Shown here piece after piece: positions 41,101 to 48,481 of a stretch of 48,481 nucleotides of DNA (position 1 is its first letter; every line of letters begins with the position of its first letter). The notes under the pieces are model-generated. The model ran no database searches. It saw nothing but the letters and a program-made list of their open reading frames with translations, and was not told the origin of the DNA. This stretch comes from Priapulus caudatus. Its lineage: Eukaryota > Priapulida > Priapulimorpha > Priapulimorphida > Priapulidae. A program made the position numbers and the translations under genes. The stretch lies in assembly GCF_000485595.1 (NCBI RefSeq), contig NW_014577228.1, forward strand, positions 251,252 to 299,732. Reading direction: 5' to 3'.

Positions 41101-44100
41101 AAATTTCCGAAAATCTGACCAGCTTATATAGTCACCGTGAGAACGTGGTAGAAACGCCGTGAGGTCGCCGTGCAGTCGCGATACACGTAGAAGACGCGTG
41201 GTAAGAACTCCATGAGCATGGTGAGAGCGCCGCGGGAACGCCGGTGATCGCCGTTGCAAAGCCCATAGATCTCAATAGAAACGCCATAAGCGCGGAGAGG
41301 TCGTGGCGGGCGCGCCGTGAGAACGCGGTATGATCGCACAGGTCGCGGTAAGAGCGCGGTTTTTTTCAAGTTTGTAATTTGTTGGGACTTTTTCTCGCGT
41401 TGTGCTCACGTTTGCCGGCGACCTTGTACATTTTCTGGTCGCCGTACGGTCGCGGATGGTCGCCGTCCGGTGTGACGGGGGTATAAAGCACCAGTAACAT
41501 TCTCGCATAGTTTCTCTCTTTCCTGCTAGCTTTATATTACTCGATTCATTTATGTTTGTGTGGTATCAAGTTTATGGTTGTGTAAGATCAAGCTCTCTCG
41601 AGATTCAACAACTACAAGGTTCGATACCAACCCACTCGGTTATTCATCCATGTTTCATTAAATCTAATTAAATCCCCGAGTTAACCTTCACTGCACTGAG
41701 TCACAAGCTAGCTAACTTGTAGCTCTACCTCCTCTGTGCTAACCCTTAGTTCTTCTGCCTAAAGGTGGCAGCACTGCATTAGGCAACACAGCCATTGCAT
41801 ACAAGTCATATACTACAATTGTATATTAAATAAATAAACATACACACATATGCACGCACGCACGCACGCACGCACACACACATATATATATATATGTTAT
41901 CTTACAGGATTTAATGCCATTCTCTGTAAAACGTGACATTTTGGCAAAACTAGAGATGTCAGTGCTATGTTCTGTGCGTAACTGTGTCTAACATTGTTAC
42001 ACAGAGAGTCACTGCACAAAGAAATTAAAGACAAAAGAAATGAATCAAAAACCCTGAAAGATTGGCAGTACTACACCACAGCACTCACTATTTTTGATGC
42101 CAAATATCTCGTCAATCAGTCCCTCGTACGTGAGCTGTGTTGCGAGTGGAGTAAGCAGGTCGACGGTTCTGTCCAGCAGCAGCAGAGAGTCGATCTGAGG
42201 CACGATCTGTGGCTCGCTGCCTCCCAGCTCTCGCCGCATCCTTAGCATCATGTCACAAACGTGCTAATTGGATAAATTCACAAACTGCCAGTACACCAGA
42301 CGAGGATCACATACCACAAACTGTAAAGCAGTGCAAATTGCAAGATGTATTAGAGGACAATATGACTATTAAATAGTACTTTTCTATTCAGTATTTCTTT
42401 TTCGTATGGACAGAGGATTTTTCTAAGCACCATAATTTTCCTCATTTTCCTACAGGGACTTACCTTTGCCCACTGACCCTTTCCATGTATGTAAGGAATA
42501 ACACCATAAAGAGCTTGAAGAGTCATGAGTGACTTTGCAGCATTGTACAATGATGTGTAGTCCTCATGTATGCAACATTCCTAAAGGTGAACCCATTAAA
42601 AAAAAAAAAAAAAAAAATTTTTAATTAGAATACAAATAGTGAAAAACTATTGCCCTGCTGAGTGTTGTAAACGAATTCTTGCACTAAAACGTGTTAACAT
42701 TTGTTCGTGCATTTAACGTTCTAACAAACGTTCAACATTCTACTTTCTGTCATTTAATTTCAGTACAATTCGATGTTCTTGTCTCATATCCCCCTATGCA
42801 ACCTGTTGCAACTCAACATGGCTGGTAAATCTACATCCAGTGGAGTTACATGGATGCTATTTGAAATTGTAAGTGCATGAACAGTGGCATTGCTAACCCG
42901 GAATGAACCCTCCAATTCCATGGAAAGAAGGTCACTGTCAAACGGAAACATCTCCAGAGAGTATTCGTCGACTGTTTTGAAAGTGCCGTACACTCCCAAC
43001 TCCTGTAGCTTACGTTCGCACAGCAATGTTTTCCGAGGAACAAAGAACATGTGGAACTCCTTCTTGGGACCAGGAGCTGTCTCCTCCCTGCAAACACGCG
43101 TGAGATGATGCACAGCTACATGACATCGGCAAGCACCATGGTCAAAATACATGAATACTAATACAGGTTAGACCGTTAGACAATGGTAATCTGGCACCCT
43201 TGGGATTAGAGAGGTGGCTCAACAATGAAAATTCCAACCCACTACAGGTAAAATCTTCGGTAGCATGAGTAAAGATAATTTACATGTGTGTACTATTACT
43301 TCGTGGTCCAAGCCTTTGTGAAATGTAGGGTTCGGTTCACGTAAGTTATGTAGTGACAGTGGAATTTCCTACTGCTGTATATTTTAAGCAGCACATAAAA
43401 TTTGTTACAGGGAAACAAACTCGGAGTTTTTAGACACTGAAATTGTAGAACGGATTTTCACAGTTTTTATCAGAGATACCCACCCAATTCAATGCACATG
43501 GCTTCTCTGGTTATCTCGCTGGAGTACAGCTAACGTACACAGCTACAATATTACAAACAGCTTTCCGGGACAAAATCTGTTACGGAAATGAAAGTAATAC
43601 GTACAGTTACTAAGAACCTATGCTCTACAATTAGAGCAAAGGAACGGAAAAAAAACCCAAATGATTATTTTGTGCAAGGTGGTAAATGATAATTGTGCTT
43701 TTATTAAGACGATACTTACTTGCGAACATTATCCGCAACTATCTCCATCAGTGCAAGCTTTGGCTGCACGATGAAGATGATGTTTTGGACATTGGTTTGC
43801 TGCAGTTTTCCGAATGTGAGAGGGAACATTCTTGTGACATCGTGATCCTTATATGAAAGCAAACCAAACAGAAAACTTAATTGTGCTCCATTGGTATCCA
43901 TGCCATCTGATTAGTTTATTAGTTTATTACTGACGGTCAGAAGCTTGCAAGCTCATATTGATATATATTTTTGCCAATGTACCATCAATAAATAAATAAA
44001 TAAATAAGAATAACATTATAATATGACATGAGGTATAGTAGCTGAGTTTTTTCAAAATGGTTCTTAATAGGTTAACAATAAATTTAATCAGTGAGAACTC

Positions 44101-46019
44101 GCTGTAGTTTAGTAACAGCGCACATTTTACCATACCCCCCGCCCCCCAAAAAAACGTGATGCCTTGTCGTCTTTTAGAGTACTTTACTATCAGTTGCTCT
44201 CACAGTTTCACGAGTGTAAATTATTATCCCTCTGCCTGTTGTGGGTGTCATGTTTAGTGAGCATTAATTCATAGCCATTTAGTGTGAAATCTTCCAGCGT
44301 GATATTTCTATAGACATTTGGCTTGACATCAGTAACTGCTACGATGTCAGGTTTAATGTCAGCCTTTTGCTCAAATTCGTCCCTGTTATAAGACTGCTGT
44401 CGCTACAATGTTACTGTCATTGTACTTACTTTGAGCAAAGCATACTCTGCAATCAATCCAAATGGGCCAGTAAGGCTATCATCCCATATTACTGCCTGGT
44501 AGGAATACAAAAATACATGTACATGCAGCTTTTAGAAATACATAGCACAGACACTTGGAATATTTCAATAATTGTTGTTGTTGTTGTTGTTTATTGTGTG
44601 CCCACTGGGTGGGTATGAAGAGATTCACAGTTTTTACTGGCGGGTGCCGCCGCGTGCAAGGCTCTCTTCTTGACACCATTTCCACACTCTGTCTCTTTTT
44701 TGCTGAGTGCTAAGCACAGAAGCAGTGTGTACCATTTTTCAAGTCTTTGGTATGACCCGGCCGGGAGTCGAACCCCTGACCTTCCACAGACGAGGCGAGC
44801 ACTCTACCATTGAATAGTATATGGAGTATTCTTGTTCTCCTGGTATTTCTCTATATTCTTGTTGTTTCTGCACAGCGGCGTGCATGTAGTGTACTTGTGT
44901 GTTGTAGAGGAGCATTTAAATGACATTTACAAAAAATTATCAGTAATAATATGTGAAAGAGAGTAGATAAATATGATTAAGACATTGTCATTGGTATTAA
45001 ATACATTAAAGGCTCATAATGCGCATCCAAACGCTAATTTCTCCAGTACTAGACTAGCAAATACTTCGTGTCATGCATAATCACACTACCTTATGACAAA
45101 ATAAACTCTAGTTGCTCCCATTTCACTGCGCGTTTGCTTAAAACCCATAAGAAAGAGGTGAGAAAACTGGCATTCTGGCGCAAACGCCGACTGTTTGCCA
45201 AACAAAATAGCCTCGAAGTGGTGACGTGACGTCACATGTTTTTATCTTTGCTGCGCCCGTACCGCTGTACCGCAGCACCGCTGCATCATGCATGGTTGCT
45301 TGGGGATTGGGGAAACTGTCAACAACATCGGAGAATTTCAACAACATTGGAGGTATTTTCAAAATACCTTTTATAAGACAACGCGCAGTGAAATGGGAGG
45401 AACTAGAGCCATGATAAGGTAGTATGATTATGCATGACACGAAGTATTTGCTAGTCTAGTACTGGAGAAATTAGCGTTTGGATGCGCATTGTGAGCCTTT
45501 AAGATTAAAGTCATTATGATTTGGTGTTTATTTACCAGCATTTTATTATTGAAATGTTCCAAGTGCCTGTGGTGGATAGCGTCTTTTGCGCGTAGCCACG
45601 TAGCAGCAGGGGTGTTGACACATTTTTAACTGTGCTTGTTGTACCCAAACTTGGAATCTGCACAATCTCGAGATTGTGCAGCGATTGGGCTGCCCAAACT
45701 GCGGATTCCCTAGTTTGGCTGACCAATCTCAAGATTGGTTGCCCAAACTGCGGATGCGCTGAAATTCCAAGTTTGTGCAAGATTCCAAGTTTGGGCACAA
45801 CATGCTCAGTCCGAGTTTTACTTTTACTAGTACTAGTAGTAGTAGTAGTATTACGAAAATGAAGCCTAATCGAAATTACTTTTCAAAGAAGCCAATAGGT
45901 ACAGAGTTATATGTTACCTTCGTGCCTATGCATTTGTCAAGACATTCTAGCAGTTCTCTTCGAGCAGATTCTCTTAAAATCGACAAATTTACCCTGCTAG
46001 AGCTCAAGTGGGCTGACAT
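35159..46019 (-). CDS. VPS33A: VPS33A, Sec1/Munc18-family subunit of HOPS/CORVET, complete, 15 exons
   Basis: Exons in transcript order: 46019-45918, 44495-44430, 43847-43720, 43087-42898, 42580-42464, 42263-42089, 40549-40356, 40238-40148, 39467-39393, 39229-39150, 38975-38889, 38702-38571, 37287-37113, 36974-36855, 35268-35159. They total 1842 nt, 613 residues (human VPS33A has 596), and all introns are GT-AG. Recognisable blocks: RVNLSILRE in exon 1, [20 protein letters not shown] in exon 2, [14 protein letters not shown] in exon 3, [15 protein letters not shown] in exon 4, [20 protein letters not shown] in exon 6, [15 protein letters not shown] in exon 7, SYVYSGYAP in exon 13, [16 protein letters not shown] in exon 14, [15 protein letters not shown] in exon 15. 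The protein binds assembling SNAREs through VPS16 in endosome and lysosome fusion. Reading-frame ends near 36710 look like a stop but are read-through of the exon 14 donor (GACA|GTACGT). VPS33B is less likely because the matches follow VPS33A throughout. Confidence 0.95.
36150..36711 (-). repeat. Dispersed repeat, copy 2, in VPS33A intron 14
   Basis: Reverse-complement copy of 6941-7559. It keeps the terminal hairpin (CATCTGAC-TAT-GTCAGATG near 36695), two triple half-site arrays (36362-36381 and 36536-36555) and the AAGTTAAGG block, but lacks the CGTC expansion. It separates the last VPS33A exon from exon 14. Confidence 0.85.
36362..36381 (-). promoter_or_regulatory. Perfect triple DR1 half-site array
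   Basis: Read on the minus strand: AGGTCA, C, AGGTCA, A, AGGTCA. The matching place in copy 1 (about 7344-7361) has one decayed half-site. Binding is inferred from the consensus only. Confidence 0.4.
37390..38260. other. GC-rich CpG-dense block in VPS33A intron 12
   Basis: Base composition shifts sharply to GC with many CG dinucleotides, short CTG runs (37639-37711) and the hairpin above. It could be an inserted element, an unmethylated regulatory island or an unrecognised exon. I found no inverted repeats bounding it. Confidence 0.4.
37509..37565. repeat. GC-rich inverted repeat, arms of 23 bp
   Basis: CCCGCTATACG at 37509 and the following GC-rich bases pair with 37542-37565 with one mismatch around a 10-bp loop. 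It lies in a GC- and CpG-rich block (about 37390-38060) of VPS33A intron 12 that differs from its AT-rich surroundings. Frames of about 100-135 codons exist there on both strands, but none resembles a known family. Confidence 0.75.
40627..41483. mobile_element. Harbinger-like non-autonomous element, 857 bp, in VPS33A intron 6
   Basis: Termini TACCCCCGTCACACCGG and its exact complement (17 bp) are flanked by TAA on both sides (40624-40626 and 41484-41486), the 3-bp target duplication typical of PIF/Harbinger. The interior is unusually rich in short related strings such as GGTCGCC, GAACGCGGTGA and AAACGCC, arranged in loose tandem. Frames up to 122 codons show no transposase motifs. Confidence 0.85.
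41850..41896. repeat. (GCAC)n, (AC)n, (TA)n microsatellite
   Basis: Short compound simple repeat in VPS33A intron 6. Confidence 0.9.
43925..44000 (-). repeat. Short dispersed repeat related to 7835-7905
   Basis: On the minus strand: an (ATTT)n run, GATGGTACATTGGCAAAAAT, ATATATCAATATGAGCTTGCAAG and TGACCGTCAG. The same order is seen on the plus strand at 7835-7905. The simple-repeat end suggests a retroposon-type tail, but the class is unknown. Confidence 0.55.
44569..44815 (-). mobile_element. tRNA-derived SINE in VPS33A intron 1
   Basis: On the minus strand the head contains an A box TGGTAGAGTGC (44809-44799) and a perfect B box GGTTCGACTCC (44774-44764), about 25 bp apart as in tRNA-derived promoters. 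After the CGGGTCATACC end of the tRNA-like part comes a body of about 150 bp (CTTAGCACTCAGCAAAAAAG, GGTGTCAAGAAGAGAGCC), then a tail of ACA repeats (44592-44570). This is the layout of a tRNA-head SINE with a LINE-type 3' tail. The partner LINE is unknown. Confidence 0.88.
44854..45571. mobile_element. Half of a foldback element like 15565-16494, split by a later insertion
   Basis: 44854-45005 and 45503-45571 together align with about 16300-16494: TTCTTGTTGTTT, TGCACAGCGGCGTGCATG, AGCATTTAAATGACATTTAC, GAAAGAGAGTAGA, AATACATT, then TTTTATTATTGAAATGTTCC and AAGTGCCTGTGG. Between the halves sits the TTAA-flanked element. The matching other arm is not present, so this is a solo arm. Confidence 0.75.
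45010..45498. mobile_element. TTAA-flanked inverted-repeat element, 489 bp, nested
   Basis: Flanked by TTAA at 45006-45009 and 45499-45502. Termini AGGCTCATAATGCGCATCCA and complement begin imperfect inverted arms of about 125-135 bp (to about 45140 and from about 45375). The TTAA target and long arms suit a piggyBac- or Kolobok-type non-autonomous element. It was inserted into the older foldback arm. Confidence 0.85.
45637..45802. repeat. Multi-stem inverted repeat
   Basis: Outer arms 45637-45658 and 45781-45802 pair over 22 bp with one mismatch (CCCAAACTTGGAATC). Inside are a 22-bp perfect palindrome centred on CTCGAG near 45668, a second stem ACCAATCT-CA-AGATTGGT near 45730, and a repeated CCCAAACTGCGGAT. 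The whole could fold as a branched cruciform. It lies in VPS33A intron 1, about 115 bp from exon 1. Confidence 0.7.
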
Positions 46020-47267
46020 GTTTGGCTACCCAAATATAGCGGCGAGTTTCTCAAACGCAAGCGTTTAACGGTATCGTCCATTAGTTAGTCATTCTGCGAA
46101 TATTTACGTTATAGTAGGATAGTAAAGTTAATATAACAAATAAATAATAAAAACAATATGTATATATATAAATATTTAGTCGCTTGAACAAATTTTTTAC
46201 ACGTTTTCAAGAAAACCACAAAATTTGTGACGTCATATTCGCGTAGTGAAAGTTTCGTTCTCATTTTGTTTTCTAAAGTATTTCTATCTCATACTCATAG
46301 CGCACGGTAATGTTGCTTAAATACATTATTGTATGTAGTGTGTGTCATTATTTATTCCTAGATTAATGTCAATTGCGTTTTAATCATGTAATAATCAATA
46401 ATTGTATTATTTATAGTGTTCGCGTTGAATGAAGTGACAGTGTCATGGCGACTGTCTGAACGAGCTTTTGAAATCCATTTTAGTAGTACTAGTAGAAGTT
46501 GAACAGTTATCTGGTCTGTGATTTATATAGTACATCATACTAGTGATTTCCGGCACTTTGACTAGTTTTAAGTTGATCTATTCTAACAGTAACAGTAACA
46601 TAAATATAATCGCATAGATGTGTAACTGTAACTTCTGGATCTGTATCTGTATAGTTTACTGCGTAGCCCACGGTTACGTGGATTATAACGCAGGGACATT
46701 CCGTAATAAATTAACGTCCAGGGCTATAGCTAGCCATGAGGTGTGACCTAGCTTAAACTAGTAGTACTAGTACTAAGTAGTAAGTTGTAGTTGTAAAGAC
46801 TAAAGAGTAAAGTGAATAATTGCTGAATGTGCATTGATTCATTGGCATTGCTTGCTTTCCAAAAAATCTCTAGTTGGCTTTAACCTCATGACCTTATAAA
46901 CATAACCTTTCAATGTCCAAGGGACAATATCAGAGACAGAGCGAGGCAAAGCTGATTACGTGATCAACACTGCAGATTGCAGTAGAAAAAGCCTAAATTT
47001 TGCAAGTAATTAAACCCAATTCCCAAACTCTATTTCGAATGTCGCCATAGCTGATGTAACACAGAATAGCCAAAAAGAATAGATAAACGTCTGCCTTGCT
47101 TGCAGTAAGTAGTCCCTGGCAATTGCTGCTTATTTACCTATTTTATAGTCACATGCCATTATCTGAGACTAAGTAAGTAACAATAAGTTGTAGAATTGTC
47201 ACTATCAGGGTTAGACACTAACCATTTAAGTTCATTAGTCCACAGGACTAGTAAAAGAAAAAATGTA
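46020..47267. other. Upstream region of VPS33A; no gene seen
   Basis: Should contain the VPS33A promoter and 5' UTR, but I cannot place them. ACTAGT/AGTACTAGT strings recur at about 46484-46495 and 46758-46775. No coding signal was found. Confidence 0.4.
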
Positions 47268-47517
47268 CTAGTCCTTCCAAGATTCTACTAGTCCTGCCGA
47301 AGGACTCTTACTAGGCGCAGAGCGACGAGAATTGTGATTTGCCAGGAGGTAGGTGGGGTAGGAGGGTGGAGCCCCCCTTCTGCTAGGGGGTACAGGGGGT
47401 CTCTCCCAGGGTACAAGGAGTGTCCCCCAGAAAGGTTTTGTAAAAGACATTCAATTGTATAAAATACATGTAACTTTGATATGGATCATAGGATTAAAAT
47501 TAAAATTTAAAAAAATT

Positions 47518-47790
47518 TTAATTGGAAAATAAAATTTCGGCCTCCTTTGATGAGGAATCTGTGGATCCGTCACTCATCACAGCAAGGAATTTGGCCTCAT
47601 TTATAGCTACAAACTGTTCCCGGTGCCTTGTATCGGCTATCGCCGTAATGAACCTCTGGCAGGCCTTGTCAGTGAGGTAAGTGCTGCCGACATCTAACCC
47701 CTTGGCCTTGTCAAGCTGGCACAGCTTGACGTAATCAGTGTAGGACCTGCTATTTCCAATAGCATGTGCATTTCTAATGGGGTTCGCCAT
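47518..47790 (-). pseudogene. hAT-type transposase-like remnant
   Basis: A 90-codon frame starting at 47790. Its second half reads INEAKFLAVMSDGSTDSS then KEAEILF, resembling the SDGSTD segment of hAT-derived ZNF862-like proteins. It stops at 47518 before the catalytic core would be complete. Downstream on the same strand, 47450-47268 is a Pro-rich frame in GC-rich sequence that may belong to the same decayed element. I infer a truncated, inactive copy. The alternative is one exon of a domesticated gene. Confidence 0.45.
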
Positions 47791-47840
47791 TTACTAATCG
47801 CTGGATAGATGGCGCGCGTGCACTGTTCGGTATGGGTGTT

Positions 47841-48103
47841 GCTATCCCCCGGGCGTGGAGGGACAGTCACGTGATACAGTTGACGTATATTTCAAAGTTC
47901 AAATCTTCCACAGAAAGATTCCACAGTAATACCTCCGTACTAGACATGGCCTTATATCCCTAACCCTAACCCTAACCCTAACCCTAACCCTAACCCTAAC
48001 CCTAACCCTAACCCTAACCGTAACCCTAACCCTGATCCTAACCCTAATCCTAACACTAGTGCTGCCACATTGCGGTACTGTCCCTCCACGCCCGGGGGAT
48101 AGC
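47841..48103. mobile_element. 27-bp perfect inverted repeats enclosing a telomere-type tract
   Basis: 47841-47867 (starting GCTATCCCCCGGGCG) and 48077-48103 are exact reverse complements. Between them is a run of CCCTAA units. The hAT-like frame starts 51 bp outside the left arm and the SAP-domain frame 27 bp outside the right arm, pointing away from each other. No target duplication was recognised. Confidence 0.8.
47958..48052. repeat. Interstitial telomere-type tract, (CCCTAA)n
   Basis: About 15 CCCTAA units, perfect at the left and decaying to CCGTAA, CCTGAT and CCTAAT at the right. TTAGGG is the usual animal telomere repeat. Flanking unique sequence shows this is internal, not a chromosome end. 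Confidence 0.95.
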
Positions 48104-48130
48104 ATTTTCCTCCGGTATCACTGCTAAACA

Positions 48131-48226
48131 ATGGCGTCTAGTTACGAAGGAAAAACCGTAAATGAATTGAAATCAGAGTTGCAAAGTAGAGGTGCAAAGA
48201 CATCTGGGAGGAAAGCTGATCTGCAC
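48131..48226 (+). CDS. SAP-domain protein, first exon (5' partial gene)
   Basis: ATG at 48131 opens a frame reading MASSYEGKTVNELKSELQ, then SRGAKTSGRKADL. This is the SAP motif, a helix-helix DNA-binding module with the LKSELQSRGxxTSGRKADL core. The expected continuation (I/L)ERL is missing: after CTG CAC the sequence becomes a GTACAC/GTGC microsatellite, probably an intron with donor CAC|GTACAC. The frame happens to stay open to the window end, but the later part is repeat-derived. Such SAP exons occur in DNA-repair proteins and in mobile-element proteins; which one applies cannot be told here. Confidence 0.55.
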
Positions 48227-48330
48227 GTACACGTATGCTTGCGTGCGTGCGTGCGTGCGTGTGCACGTACACGTGCGTGCGTGCGTGCGTTTGCGCACGT
48301 ACACGCGTGTGCACGTACACGTGCGTGTGC
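48227..48330. repeat. GTGC/GTACAC-rich microsatellite
   Basis: Mixed GTGC and CGTACACGT units; frames on both strands here are artefacts of the repeat. Confidence 0.85.
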
Positions 48331-48481
48331 ACTTTCATCACCTCTTCGCCACACACCATTTCAATCTCAGTTCTGGGTCACTTGGGCCCCCACTGTTTCG
48401 CGAACAGGCATGGTCCTTGCATTTCTTTTTGCTAGGATCTTTCTGTGCCCCTTGGAAGCATCATGCGCATTAACAGTTTCC

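Noticed and set aside
40665-41118. Frames of 107-122 codons as a transposase
   Set aside because: They lie in the GC-rich quasi-repeat interior of a non-autonomous element and show no catalytic motif.
44740-44815. A functional tRNA gene on the minus strand
   Set aside because: A and B boxes are good, but the acceptor and anticodon stems do not pair and a SINE body with ACA tail follows.
47958-48052. A true chromosome end
   Set aside because: Unique sequence with coding signal continues on both sides and the tract is short.

Overview
This window is nuclear DNA of an animal, most likely a marine invertebrate; I cannot fix the phylum. Evidence: intron-rich genes with standard splice signals, a TTAGGG-type telomere tract, a tRNA-derived SINE, many microsatellites, and animal gene families (tetraspanin, class A GPCR, ACAD10/11, VPS33A). 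Nothing bacterial or viral was seen.

Layout. 1107-1452 (+) holds the last two coding exons of a tetraspanin. 1453-16700 has no gene I can support; it is built of microsatellites, minisatellites, a dispersed repeat, a tandem satellite (about 9055-13035, unit near 543 bp, seven full units), short hairpin elements, a terminal-inverted-repeat element and a 930-bp foldback element. 16732-33604 (+) is a complete 19-exon acyl-CoA dehydrogenase 10-like gene. My spliced model is 1074 residues: HAD-like domain, aminoglycoside-phosphotransferase-like kinase, acyl-CoA dehydrogenase, and a C-terminal SKL. A class A GPCR gene of two exons and 380 residues (21370-19506, minus) lies inside its intron 4-kb stretch between exons 3 and 4. 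33605-35158 is the tail-to-tail intergenic gap. 35159-46019 (minus) is a complete 15-exon VPS33A gene of 613 residues. 46020-48481 has a hAT-type transposase-like remnant, a telomere-repeat tract enclosed by perfect 27-bp inverted repeats, and the first exon of a SAP-domain protein that runs off the end.

Function. The ACAD10-like enzyme belongs to mitochondrial or peroxisomal fatty-acid breakdown. VPS33A is the SNARE-binding subunit of the HOPS/CORVET tethering complexes of endosomes and lysosomes. The GPCR is an orphan surface receptor, and the tetraspanin a membrane organiser. I see no sign that these neighbours share a pathway.

The strongest unusual signals are in gene architecture and repeats: two probable GC-AG introns and two opposed targeting signals in the ACAD10-like gene, a nested antisense GPCR, mobile elements within 25 bp of three splice sites, a satellite carrying two NRF1-like palindromes per unit, a dispersed repeat carrying nuclear-receptor half-sites, and a telomere tract inside an inverted repeat. 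I did not find a clear new multi-gene system. Exon joins, alignments and copy counts were made by eye.
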